64,000 nucleotides of DNA from Kocuria rosea (GTDB lineage: Bacteria > Actinomycetota > Actinomycetes > Actinomycetales > Micrococcaceae), in the NCBI RefSeq assembly GCF_006094695.1, contig NZ_CP035103.1:2790001-2854000 (forward strand), written 5' to 3'. The position numbers were made by a program, and so were the translations under genes. Positions 40,745 to 48,941 of this stretch are shown here, piece by piece. The notes under the pieces are model-generated. The model had not been told where the DNA came from. It saw only the letters and a program-made list of their open reading frames with translations, and searched no databases. Positions within the stretch are counted from its first letter, which is position 1, and each line of letters opens with the position of its first letter.

Positions 40745-41767
40745 TCAGCGACCGGCCAGCCGCCGCTTGAGCTCCTGCCGCCGGCGCACCCGGTCGAGGG
40801 CCCGGTGCCGGCGGAAGGCCGTGGGCCAGGTGGCGGCCATGACCGCGAGCGCCCCCAGGAGGGCGAGGCCGGCCACAGCGATCGCGGCGTCCATCCAGAA
40901 CTGGGTGGGGTACAGCCGGATGAGGGTGTCCGAGGCCCGGAAGGTCCAGGACCCGTCCGCGAAGAACAGGGAGTGGAACAGCGCGAAGAACTGCTGCCAG
41001 CCGAGCACCGCGGCGACGGCCAGCGCCACCAGCAGCGCCACGGTCAACCACGAGCCGAAGAACAGGGCGCCGGAGGCGGCCCCCGGGGCCTTCGCCCGCA
41101 GGTACAGGCACGAGACGAGGCCGAGCAACGCGAGGACCGCGACCACCGCGAGCGCGGCCTGCAGCACGATCTTCACGTCGGTCATGTGCGCGACCTCGGA
41201 GCCCAGGAACAGCGGGGCGCCGTCCGCGTCCTGCAGCCCGCCGAGGAACCCGGCCGGGGCCCAGTTCATGACGTAGTCCAGCCCGTAGGAGCCGAAGACC
41301 ATCCGCTCCTCGGTGGAGAAGCCGTAGGAGTCCGCCGGGAAGCCCGGGCGGTGGTACTCCGCCCACAGGAACAGCGGCGTGGCCACCACTCGCACGGCCG
41401 CGGCGAGCAGCGCGAGCGGGAGCACGAGCGCCAGGAGGACCTGCTGCAGCCGCGGCAGCCGCGGCTCGTCCGCCAGCGCGTCCCGGCGCAGCGCGGACCG
41501 GCGGCGCGCCTCCGCGTCCGGGTCCTCGTCCCCCGCGGCCTCGTCGGCCCCGACGGCGCGGGCGCCGCCCCCCGTGCGGCCCGTCCCGGCGCCGCGGCTC
41601 CCGCCGCGCCCACCGGGGCGGTCGTCGTCGTGCGCGTCCTCGGACGCGCTCTCCGCGGGGACGACGGCGGGGAGCAGGCCCGTCCACACGGGCTCCTCGC
41701 GCTGCCGGTCGTCCGCGGGCGGGTCTGCCTGCTGCCAGGGCGCCTTGTCGTTGCTGGGGGTGGCCAC
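40745..41767 (-). CDS. TIGR01906/DUF1461 integral membrane protein
   Basis: 340 aa, GTG 41767 with GAAGGA 7 nt upstream. A ~95-residue charged, disordered N-terminus is followed by five predicted TM helices. The extracytoplasmic region between helix 1 and 2 has the family motif STEERMVFGSYGLDYVMNWAP and EVAHMTDVK; the C-terminus is a basic tail. This family is a usual companion of rsmI-pmt in Micrococcales. A TAGGAT box at 41834-41839 may be its -10. Function unknown. Confidence 0.85.
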   Translation of the reverse strand: MATPSNDKAPWQQADPPADDRQREEPVWTGLLPAVVPAESASEDAHDDDRPGGRGGSRGAGTGRTGGGARAVGADEAAGDEDPDAEARRRSALRRDALADEPRLPRLQQVLLALVLPLALLAAAVRVVATPLFLWAEYHRPGFPADSYGFSTEERMVFGSYGLDYVMNWAPAGFLGGLQDADGAPLFLGSEVAHMTDVKIVLQAALAVVAVLALLGLVSCLYLRAKAPGAASGALFFGSWLTVALLVALAVAAVLGWQQFFALFHSLFFADGSWTFRASDTLIRLYPTQFWMDAAIAVAGLALLGALAVMAATWPTAFRRHRALDRVRRRQELKRRLAGR

Positions 41768-41887
41768 GGGCGGGTCCTTCGGTCGGAGGGGGTCGGTGGT
41801 CCGGGGCGGGCGGGTCCGCTCCGGCCGGTCCCGATCCTACCCACCGCCGGCCCCCTCCCTCACCAGCGGGGGCTCACCGGCGGGGGC

Positions 41888-43165
41888 TCACCAGTCGCCC
41901 TTCCACTCCTCGTCCGCGTAGTGCTCGAGCGGGATGTTCCAGTCGCCGTACCCGTCGTCGGGATCGGCCTGCGGGTAGCCGGTGCCCACGACCTCCACGA
42001 CGTCCCCGGGCCGGAACACGTCGTGGATGAACTTCGCGCCCTCGGGCGGCATGCCCACGCATCCGTGGGAGACGTTGGCGATCCCCAGGACGGGCAGCGC
42101 GGAGGGCAGCGCCTGGTGCACGAACTCGCCGCTGGCGGTCAGCCGGGACACGTTGGAGGCCCAGAACGTGTCGTACCAGTGCGGGTCCCCCGGCTCCAGT
42201 TCCAGCGAGGAGGCCTTGAACAGGTACGTCGGGGCCTGCTCCATGATGACCTTCTGCCCGGTGGTCGAGGGCCAGTCCGGATTGCCCAGGGTCACGGGGA
42301 ACGTCCCCGCGACCTCGCCGTCCACCCAGGCGGTCAGCGTCTTGGTCTCGTTGTCCACCCGGGCGTAGTGCTCGGCGCCGGTCGAGAAGCTCCGGCGCAG
42401 GTCGTGGTTGCCCACCATGCCGTGGCCCACGTCGAGTCCGAGGAGGTCCAGGGAGACCGTGATCTCCGAGCGCGGCGCCCACTTCTCGGCGGGGCGGTAG
42501 CGCAGCATCGTGTCCGAGTACCACCGGAAGGCGCCCGCCCGGTCGCCGCCGCCGTCCACGGTGACGGCCTCCTCGACCTGCTCCTTGTGCACGACGGGCT
42601 CGGAGAAGGTGAACTCCAGGACCTGACCGGTGCCGTAGACCCCGCCCTCGGCCACGTTGAGGCGCGCGTCGACCTCGTTCGCCGCGAGGACGGTCGTGAA
42701 CGTGCTGGTGCCCGTGGTCGGCTCCGTCCCGGACGCGGCGCTCCAGTGCACGACGTAGGGGGTGTCGAAGGCCAGGACCGCGGTGCTGGTCCAGGTGCGG
42801 CCGTCGGCGGAGAGCTCCCCGGGCACCGGATCCCCGCCGGCGGCGGGCACCAGCACGACGTCGGTCAGCTCGCCCCCGTCGGCGCGCACCACGACCGGTT
42901 CCACGGGGTTGTGCTCGACCGCCGCGTCCGCGGGGGCGACGGTGACCTCGGCCGGTGCGGCCGTGGCCGGCCCGCTCGGGGACGGCGTGGCCGGGGCAGT
43001 GGCCGTCGGGGCGGTGGCGGCCTGCTCTGCCGCGGGGGCCCCGGAGGCCTGGGCGCAGCCGGTGGCGAGCAGGACCGTCACGGCCCCCAGTGCGACCAGG
43101 CGCCGGGGGGCCGGCAGCGCTCGCGGGGAGGGGGGCGCGGGAACCGGGCAGGAGGACAGGGGCAT
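41888..43165 (-). CDS. L,D-transpeptidase lipoprotein with Ig-like domains
   Basis: 425 aa; ATG 43165 (GTG 43177 is an alternative). Lipobox ATGC about residue 37, then a Thr/Ala/Pro linker and two Ig-like beta domains (~75-250). The YkuD domain ends in SHGCVGM with catalytic H367-G-C369 and the substrate-gate HQALPSALPVLGIANVSHGC. It makes 3-3 (mDAP-type) or related crosslinks in peptidoglycan, although Micrococcaceae carry lysine-type walls, so the bond made here may differ. The domain layout follows mycobacterial LdtMt2-type enzymes. An inverted repeat upstream (43268-43293) and a TATCGT box at 43223-43228 may control it. Confidence 0.93.
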   Translation of the reverse strand: MPLSSCPVPAPPSPRALPAPRRLVALGAVTVLLATGCAQASGAPAAEQAATAPTATAPATPSPSGPATAAPAEVTVAPADAAVEHNPVEPVVVRADGGELTDVVLVPAAGGDPVPGELSADGRTWTSTAVLAFDTPYVVHWSAASGTEPTTGTSTFTTVLAANEVDARLNVAEGGVYGTGQVLEFTFSEPVVHKEQVEEAVTVDGGGDRAGAFRWYSDTMLRYRPAEKWAPRSEITVSLDLLGLDVGHGMVGNHDLRRSFSTGAEHYARVDNETKTLTAWVDGEVAGTFPVTLGNPDWPSTTGQKVIMEQAPTYLFKASSLELEPGDPHWYDTFWASNVSRLTASGEFVHQALPSALPVLGIANVSHGCVGMPPEGAKFIHDVFRPGDVVEVVGTGYPQADPDDGYGDWNIPLEHYADEEWKGDW

Positions 43166-43267
43166 GGGAAGCGGCACCTCGGGCGTCTGGGGGGTGGGGG
43201 GAACGCTGGGGAACTGCTTCCCACGATAGGTCCGCCGGCCGCGCAGGACCGCACCCGCCGCCCCTCG

Positions 43268-43293
43268 GTCACGAATGTTAACGCCTTCGTGAC
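43268..43293. promoter_or_regulatory. Inverted repeat upstream of the L,D-transpeptidase gene
   Basis: GTCACGAA and TTCGTGAC (8-bp arms) around TGTTAACGCC, in an AT-richer patch ~100 bp upstream of the start codon. It looks like an operator. It could also be a hairpin ending the Trm112-like transcript, but lacks a T-tract. Confidence 0.45.
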
Positions 43294-43318
43294 CCCCGGC
43301 GACGTGGCCGGTGCGTCA

Positions 43319-43663
43319 TCACCCGGGGGTCAGGCAGGCGATGCCGTGGGCGATCGGATAGACCGGGTGCACGCCGTCCCGGAACGGGCGGTCGCTCATC
43401 AGCCGGTCGGCGTCCACGGGGATCAGCGTCCCGCCCGTGAGGGGGCACCGCAGGAGCTCGAGCAGACCGGGCGCCAGGGCGACCGCCACGGGGGGCACCG
43501 GCTCCGGCTCGGGCACCGGCATCGCCCAGGGGGCGGGGCGGCGGTCGGCCGGTGCCTCGTGGTGCCGCGCCGGCCGGCTCTCGTGGCGGGTCTCGGTGCG
43601 GAGACCGGTGTGGAACTCGGTGTGGAGTTCGTGAGCCGGCTGCGTCGTTGCAGGGACAGTCAT
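43319..43663 (-). CDS. Trm112-like small protein with incomplete zinc ribbon
   Basis: 114 aa, ATG 43663 with AGGAG 7 nt upstream. A His/Pro/Arg-rich ~60-residue N-terminus leads to LLELLRCPLTGGTLIPVDADRLMSDRPFRDGVHPVYPIAHGIACLTPG. This is the Trm112/UPF0434 fold pattern (usually CPxC...YPI.dGIPxLL/LTP). Only the first Cys of the first CxxC is present, so zinc is unlikely to bind the normal way. Small Trm112-like proteins typically sit near the whiB-DUF3499 block in actinobacteria. Confidence 0.7.
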   Translation of the reverse strand: MTVPATTQPAHELHTEFHTGLRTETRHESRPARHHEAPADRRPAPWAMPVPEPEPVPPVAVALAPGLLELLRCPLTGGTLIPVDADRLMSDRPFRDGVHPVYPIAHGIACLTPG

Positions 43664-43779
43664 GGGGGGACTCCTGGTGCTCCGGGGGGAAGAGCCTTCC
43701 GCACCGGACAGGTGCGGTCTGCGGCTCATCCTAGGGGCGGAGCACGGGCACGGTGCGGAACCGGCCGGGGACGCGCGGT

Positions 43780-44478
43780 TCAGGCCTCGGGCCGGGCGGA
43801 GCCCCCGGGCACGGCGGGCCGGCGCAGGTGCGCCCGGTGCAGGGCCGCGGGCACCGGGACGTCGTTCCACGGCATCTCGGGGGCCGGCTCGGGGGCCGGC
43901 CGCGGAGCGCGCTCGGGCACGGCCGGGCGGGAGATGCCGGTGGCGGGGCCCCGGGGGTCCTCCGCGCCGGCAGCCCGGGGGTTCTCCGGGGCGGGCACCG
44001 AGGGGCGCTGCGGGGCCGTCGTCGGGCCGCCCGGTGCGGCACGCTCCGGGGCACCCGCCCGGCCACCGGTCCGGGGGGTCGTGCGGGGGCTCTCAGGACG
44101 CGGCGCGTGCGGTGCCGGGGATGCCGGGGATGCCGGGGAGGAGGGTCGCGGCAGGGAGACGTCGCGCAGCACCGTCCGCGGGCGGTCGCGGACGGGCGCC
44201 GGGGGCTCGCCCTCCCGGACCGCCTCCGCCACGGCGCCGATGTCCTCGCGCCGGGCCCGCGCCTCCGGCGGCTCCAGCCGGACCACGCGCCAGCCCCGGG
44301 GCACCGTGAGCCGGTCGGCGTGCACGGCGCACAGGTCGTAGGCGTGGGGCTCCGCGTGTCCGGCGAGCGGGCCGACGACGGCGGTCGAGTCCGAGTACAC
44401 GTAGGTCAGGGTCGTGACGGCGTCCCGCCTGCAGGTCTGGCGGGAGCAGAGGCGGGTGGGACTGCCGGAGGAGCTCAT
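43780..44478 (-). CDS. DUF3499 protein with long disordered tail
   Basis: 232 aa, ATG 44478. The conserved N-terminal ~75 residues contain CSRQTCRRDAVTTLTYVYSDSTAVVGPLAGHAEPHAYDLCAVHADRLTVPRGWRVVR, a small zinc-ribbon-like domain with two Cys pairs/His that defines DUF3499. The remainder is Pro/Arg/Ala-rich and probably unstructured. The start lies 14 bp after the whiB stop, so the pair forms one operon, the order seen widely in actinobacteria. Function unknown. Confidence 0.85.
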   Translation of the reverse strand: MSSSGSPTRLCSRQTCRRDAVTTLTYVYSDSTAVVGPLAGHAEPHAYDLCAVHADRLTVPRGWRVVRLEPPEARARREDIGAVAEAVREGEPPAPVRDRPRTVLRDVSLPRPSSPASPASPAPHAPRPESPRTTPRTGGRAGAPERAAPGGPTTAPQRPSVPAPENPRAAGAEDPRGPATGISRPAVPERAPRPAPEPAPEMPWNDVPVPAALHRAHLRRPAVPGGSARPEA

Positions 44479-44492
44479 GGCCCGAAACTACC

Positions 44493-45023
44493 TCAGCGGG
44501 CGAGACGGCGCAGGCGGCGGCGCTCGCGCTCGGAGAGCCCGCCCCAGATGCCGAACTTCTCGTCCTTGCTCATCGCGTAGTCGAGGCACTCCGCCTGCAC
44601 GGGGCAGGCCTCGCACACGCGCTTGGCGTCACGCGTGGACCCGCCCTTCTCGGGGAAGAAGGCCTCCGGGTCGGTCTGGGCGCACAGTGCGTCGGTCTGC
44701 CACGCGAGCTCGCCCTCGTCCTCGTCCACGGCGTACAGCCCGGCCACGGCGCTCCAGTCGGAGCCCTCGTCGGCCGCCGGTGCCTCGAGCAGGTCGAGAG
44801 CGGGTGCCGCGCCGGCGCCGGAGAGGTTCTGGACGGCCTCGTGGGCCCGGAGGTAGGCCGTGGCCTGGTCCTCCATGCTCCCGGCCGCCCGGCGGACGTG
44901 CCGCTCGGCGGCCCGGGGGTCGACGGGATCGACGAACCAGTCCTCTGGCACCGAGCGCATGCTCAGCCGACGGGCCTCGAGGGGGCTGGATTCCACGACC
45001 TGCTGTCGTGCGGCCTCTCCCAT
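44493..45023 (-). CDS. whiB: WhiB family iron-sulfur transcriptional regulator (WhiB2/WhmD-like)
   Basis: 176 aa, ATG 45023 with AAGGAA 5 nt upstream. An unusually long ~110-residue acidic N-terminus precedes the WhiB domain. It has four cluster-binding Cys C114, C137, C140, C146 (ALCAQTDPEAFFPEKGG...RVCEACPVQAECLDYA), the GIWGGLSERERR turn and an Arg-rich C-terminus for DNA binding. Orthologues of this neighbourhood (whiB-DUF3499) belong to the WhiB2/WhmD class that controls septation genes. GTG 45044 is a weaker alternative start. Confidence 0.95.
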   Translation of the reverse strand: MGEAARQQVVESSPLEARRLSMRSVPEDWFVDPVDPRAAERHVRRAAGSMEDQATAYLRAHEAVQNLSGAGAAPALDLLEAPAADEGSDWSAVAGLYAVDEDEGELAWQTDALCAQTDPEAFFPEKGGSTRDAKRVCEACPVQAECLDYAMSKDEKFGIWGGLSERERRRLRRLAR

Positions 45024-45334
45024 GACTTTCCTTCCATCCGACACGATTGCTCGGGTGCGGCGCAGTACGGGGGTCGCCGACCCTGTGCATCCCGGAGAAC
45101 GTATCCTTGCTGATCGTCTGCCGGACTTCCCAATTACACGTGTGTAACTAGTACGGAGTCAACCCGTCCCGGGTGACCGCCCATGCCACGATATCCGGGA
45201 AGAATGTCTTTGGGAGTAGACGTTTTTCCACGTCACGGCCCGATTTTCGACAGGAATGCCGCAGAGGGCGAAGAATGCGGCTCTACGCATATGCCGAACC
45301 GCCGCCGCGGGCACGGCAGCCACGAGGAGGAACC
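45024..45334. promoter_or_regulatory. 311-bp divergent region between whiB and TIGR03089 gene
   Basis: No gene seen. It is AT-rich at 45120-45260 for this genome. A TACGTT-type box on the minus strand near 45086-45091 could be the whiB -10. The TTACAC-GT-GTGTAA operator candidate sits at 45134-45147. The right half, with GTTTTTCC and ATTTTCG patches, probably drives the TIGR03089 gene. Confidence 0.5.
45134..45147. promoter_or_regulatory. Palindromic operator candidate TTACAC-GT-GTGTAA
   Basis: A perfect 6-bp inverted repeat with 2-bp centre, in an AT-rich spacer between divergent genes, ~110 bp upstream of whiB. Confidence 0.45.
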
Positions 45335-46126
45335 ATGGACACCCCGACCCCCCGATCTGTCCCCCGCTTGGTGGACAAGCTGCGCAGCAGCAGCCGCCCG
45401 GCCCTGATCTGGTACGGCCGGGACGGCGAGCGCGTGGAGCTCTCGGGGCGGGTCCTCGACAACTGGGTGGCCAAGACCGCGAACCTGTGGGTGGACGAGC
45501 TCGACCTCGAGGCGGGCGACGTCGTGGCCGTCGGCGACGAGGTGCACTGGCGCAGTCTCGCGGCCGTCCTCGGGTCGTGGACCATGGGGGCCGCGGTGCG
45601 GGTGGTCGATCCCCGCGAGGACGCGGCGGAGCCCGGGGACCGGGCCGTGGTGGGCCTCGTCGACCCGCAGGGGGCGACTCCCCCGCTGCTGGACCGGGTG
45701 CCCGCCGGGGCGCGGGCCGTGGTCCTGGACCGGCCGGCGCTCTCGCTCGGCCACCGCGGCGAGCTGCCGGACGGGGACGTCCTCGACTACTGCGCCGAGG
45801 TCCGCTCCCACGCGGACGTCTACGACGGCCTCGAGGAGCCGGCGCCGGACGGTGCCGCGCTCCGGGCCGCGGGCTCCGACGACGGCTTCCTGCCGCACGA
45901 CCGGCTGATGCCGGCCGCGGGCGAGCTCGCGGCCGGGCGGGAGGACGTGTGGGGGACGGCGTCGGCCGTGCACGTGCCGGGCCGGCGGATGGACGCCGAG
46001 TTCCTGCTGCGCGTGCTGGCCGTGCTGGCCGGGGGCCGGGCCGCGGTCGTCACGGACCGTCCGGCGGACGCGGCCGACGACGGCTGGCGGTCAGTGCTGG
46101 CGGCCGAGAACGCCGTCGCGTTCTGA
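45335..46126 (+). CDS. TIGR03089 family protein (reduced AMP-binding fold)
   Basis: 263 aa, ATG 45335 with GAGGAGG 4 nt upstream. The sequence RPALIWYGRDGERVELSGRVLDNWVAKTANLWVDELDLEAGDVVAVGDEVHWRSLAAVLGSWTMGAAV resembles the N-terminal part of acyl-CoA/AMP ligases (LTYAELxxxxxxxAxxLxxxGxxxGDxVAV). The catalytic C-terminal domain and the ATP loop are missing. TIGR03089 proteins are always this short form. Position next to whiB and gtrA/purK matches other actinobacteria. Function unknown. Confidence 0.88.
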   Translation: MDTPTPRSVPRLVDKLRSSSRPALIWYGRDGERVELSGRVLDNWVAKTANLWVDELDLEAGDVVAVGDEVHWRSLAAVLGSWTMGAAVRVVDPREDAAEPGDRAVVGLVDPQGATPPLLDRVPAGARAVVLDRPALSLGHRGELPDGDVLDYCAEVRSHADVYDGLEEPAPDGAALRAAGSDDGFLPHDRLMPAAGELAAGREDVWGTASAVHVPGRRMDAEFLLRVLAVLAGGRAAVVTDRPADAADDGWRSVLAAENAVAF

Positions 46127-46136
46127 GCGGAACGGC

Positions 46137-46793
46137 TCAGCGCCCCTCCGCCGGCTCCGTGCTCCCGTGGCTCTCGTGGCTCTCGTGGGTGTCCGAGCCG
46201 GGGGCCGCCGCGCTCCCCGCGCGGTGGCGGGCGCCCTCCCGGTGGGGGTGCTGGTGCGCGCGGTGGGGGTGCTCGGCGCCTTCCGCGGGCTGGTGACCCG
46301 TGATCAGGGCGATCTCGAGGGCCGCGGTGTCCGCGAAGTTGGGGTCCTCGTCGAGCTCCTCGGTGAACACCCAGAAGCGGTAGGCGAAGTACCGGAAGAC
46401 GGTGCCGAGGATGGTCCCGATGATCGTGCCGGACACGAAGGACGCGTAGGCGCTGGTAAGACCCAGCACGTAGTAGCTGAAGCCGAGGCAGCCGAGCTCG
46501 ATGGCCATGCCGATGCCGTTGGCCACGAGGAACTGGACCAGCTCGCGGCGCTTGTCCGACTGGCGCTTGTGCCGGAAGGTCCACAGCCGGTTGGCGACCC
46601 ACGCGAAGACGATGGCCACGGCCGTCGCCACGAACTTCGCCTTGAGGTGGCCGTCCTCGAACACCGTGTGCATCAGGATCCAGGTGAGCGACGCGTTGAT
46701 CACGAACGCGAGGGCGCCCACGACGCCGAACTTCATGAGTTCCTTGACGAAGAGGTGCCACAGGGCATCGAAACGGTCGACGAGGCGGTTCAC
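46137..46793 (-). CDS. GtrA family membrane protein
   Basis: 218 aa, GTG 46793. Four TM helices: KFGVVGALAFVINASLTWILM, FVATAVAIVFAWVANRLWTF, FLVANGIGMAIELGCLGFSYYVLGL and GTIIGTILGTVFRYFAYRFWVF, with the typical NRxWTF/YRFWVF boxes. These proteins are thought to flip polyprenyl-phosphate-linked sugars for envelope glycans. A His/Glu/Ser-rich tail of ~60 residues is lineage-specific. Convergent and 10 bp from the TIGR03089 gene. Confidence 0.93.
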   Translation of the reverse strand: MNRLVDRFDALWHLFVKELMKFGVVGALAFVINASLTWILMHTVFEDGHLKAKFVATAVAIVFAWVANRLWTFRHKRQSDKRRELVQFLVANGIGMAIELGCLGFSYYVLGLTSAYASFVSGTIIGTILGTVFRYFAYRFWVFTEELDEDPNFADTAALEIALITGHQPAEGAEHPHRAHQHPHREGARHRAGSAAAPGSDTHESHESHGSTEPAEGR

Positions 46794-47077
46794 GCGGCTT
46801 CAGGTCTCCCAGGTGGTGAGGCGGTGGGCGCCGGCCGGCGCGGCGGTCGACGCCCACGGACGAGCACCCGCGGCGGACCTCGGCACATCCTACCCCGCCC
46901 CTCCTGCACGGCACCGGAGAGTTACAGCACAGTCCCCTGGCCGTCGCGGGGCCCGTGCCGGGCAGGTGCCGGGGCCGAGGCGGGAGCACGACGCCGGAGA
47001 CCGGGCGGCGGGCGGCCCCGGAGGCAGGGCATCCCGGCCCGCCGAGCGGTCCCGGCGTACCGGGATACCCTGGTCGG
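46794..47077. other. 284-bp spacer between gtrA and purK
   Basis: GC-rich, no ORF with coding character on either strand. Contains the upstream region of gtrA (left) and the leaderless-type purK box at its right edge. Nothing else recognised. Confidence 0.4.
47066..47071 (+). promoter_or_regulatory. Putative -10 of leaderless purK mRNA
   Basis: TACCCT, 6 nt before GTG 47078; the same hexamer and spacing as at abcF. Confidence 0.55.
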
Positions 47078-48253
47078 GTGAATTCTTCTGTGACCGCCCC
47101 TGTCGTCGGCGTCGTCGGAGGCGGGCAGCTCGCCCGCATGATGGCGCCCTCCGCCACCGCCCTGGGGATCGAGCTGCGCGTGCTCGCCGAGGGCCCCGAC
47201 GTCTCGGCGGTCGCCGCCGTGCCCACCGCCCCCGTGGGCGACTACACCGACCTCGACGTGCTGCGCCGGTTCGCCGCGGGCGTCGACGTGCTGACCTTCG
47301 ACCACGAGCACGTGCCCACCGAGCACCTGCAGACCCTGCTCGCCGAGGGCGTGGACGTCCGCCCGGGCCCGGACGCGCTGGTGCACGCCCAGGACAAGCT
47401 GTGGATGCGCGCGGCCGTGGAGCGCCTCGGGCTGCCGAACCCGCGGTGGGAGGCGGTCGCCGACGTCGAGGAGCTGATCGCCTTCGGGGAGCGCACGGGC
47501 TGGCCGGTGGTGCTCAAGACCCCGCGCGGCGGCTACGACGGCAAGGGCGTCATGGTGCTCGGCACCGCCGAGGACGCCCGCGGCGCCGAGCCGGCGCAGT
47601 GGTTCGCCCGCACGGACGGGCCCCTGCTGGCGGAGGAGAAGGTCGGGTTCTCCCGCGAGCTCTCCGCGCTCGTGGCCCGGACCCCCTCCGGCGAGGTGCG
47701 GGCGTGGCCGGTGGTGGAGTCCATCCAGGTGGACGGCGTCTGCGACGAGGTGCTCGCGCCCGCCCCGCAGCTGCGCCCCGAGGTCGCGGCCGCGGCCGCG
47801 GACGCCGCCCGGACACTGGCCACCGAGCTAGGCGTGACCGGCGTGATGGCCGTGGAGCTCTTCGAGACCCCCGGCCGCGGTACCGGGTTCCTGGTCAACG
47901 AGCTCGCCATGCGCCCGCACAACTCCGGGCACTGGACCATGGACGGATCCGTGACCAGCCAGTTCGAGCAGCACCTGCGCGCCGTGCTGGACCTCCCGCT
48001 CGGGGACACCGGGCTGATCGGCGGGTCCGCGGTGATGAAGAACTACCTGGGCGGGGCGAACCAGGACCTCTTCGGCGCCTACCGGGCGGCCATGGGCGCA
48101 GAGCCCCGCGCCAAGATCCACAACTACGGCAAGGCCGTGCGGCCCGGGCGCAAGATCGGCCACGTCAACCTCACCGGCACCGCGGACGAGATCCCGGAGC
48201 TGCGCCGGCGGGCCACCCGCGTGGCCGCTGTGCTGCGCGACGGGCAGGCCTGA
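47078..48253 (+). CDS. purK: N5-carboxyaminoimidazole ribonucleotide synthase
   Basis: 391 aa, starting at GTG 47078. An ATP-grasp enzyme of purine synthesis that carboxylates AIR. Signatures VVGVVGGGQLARMMAPSA, FDHEHVP, QDKLWMRAAVERLGLP, KTPRGGYDGKGVMVL and NELAMRPHNSGHWTMDGSVTSQFEQHLRAV. purE follows after 100 bp. Confidence 0.97.
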   Translation: MNSSVTAPVVGVVGGGQLARMMAPSATALGIELRVLAEGPDVSAVAAVPTAPVGDYTDLDVLRRFAAGVDVLTFDHEHVPTEHLQTLLAEGVDVRPGPDALVHAQDKLWMRAAVERLGLPNPRWEAVADVEELIAFGERTGWPVVLKTPRGGYDGKGVMVLGTAEDARGAEPAQWFARTDGPLLAEEKVGFSRELSALVARTPSGEVRAWPVVESIQVDGVCDEVLAPAPQLRPEVAAAAADAARTLATELGVTGVMAVELFETPGRGTGFLVNELAMRPHNSGHWTMDGSVTSQFEQHLRAVLDLPLGDTGLIGGSAVMKNYLGGANQDLFGAYRAAMGAEPRAKIHNYGKAVRPGRKIGHVNLTGTADEIPELRRRATRVAAVLRDGQA

Positions 48254-48353
48254 CCCGCGTGCCTCCCACGGCCCGTCCAGCCGGGACGGATAGCGTAGCC
48301 CCAGACCGGACCGCGATGGCGGCCCCCACCCGCCGAGCAGCCCAGGAGCACCA

Positions 48354-48875
48354 GTGAACGAGAAGCAGCAGCCCGTCGTCGGCGTCGTGATGGGCTCGGA
48401 CTCCGACTGGCCCGTGATGGAGGCCGCCGCCACCGCCCTCGAGGAGTTCGGGATCGCGTACGAGGCCGACGTCGTCTCCGCCCACCGGATGCCCACCGAG
48501 ATGATCGAGTACGGTCGGCGGGCGCACGAGCGGGGGCTGCGGGTGATCATCGCCGGGGCCGGCGGCGCCGCCCACCTGCCGGGGATGCTCGCCTCGGTGA
48601 CGCCCCTGCCCGTGATCGGCGTCCCCGTCCCCCTGAAGACCCTCGACGGCATGGACTCGCTGCTGTCGATCGTGCAGATGCCCGCCGGCGTCCCGGTGGC
48701 CACCGTGTCCATCGGCGGGGCGCGCAACGCCGGGCTGCTGGCCGCCCGGATCCTCGCCGCCGGCGCGGGCCCGCAGGCCGAGGCCCTGCGCCGGCAGCTC
48801 CTGCGCTTCGCCGACGAGCTCCGGGAGACCGCCCACGCCAAGGGCGCCGCCCTGCGCACCCGCCTCGACGGCTGA
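48354..48875 (+). CDS. purE: N5-carboxyaminoimidazole ribonucleotide mutase
   Basis: 173 aa, GTG 48354 with CAGGAG 5 nt upstream. Class I PurE motif: [36 protein letters not shown], and [27 protein letters not shown]. It converts N5-CAIR to CAIR, directly after PurK. Confidence 0.97.
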   Translation: MNEKQQPVVGVVMGSDSDWPVMEAAATALEEFGIAYEADVVSAHRMPTEMIEYGRRAHERGLRVIIAGAGGAAHLPGMLASVTPLPVIGVPVPLKTLDGMDSLLSIVQMPAGVPVATVSIGGARNAGLLAARILAAGAGPQAEALRRQLLRFADELRETAHAKGAALRTRLDG

Positions 48876-48941
48876 CCCGGGCGCCCGCGCTCCCGCCCTC
48901 CCGTCCTTCCCCCTGCCCGCCCTTCCCCGCCGGAGCTGCCC

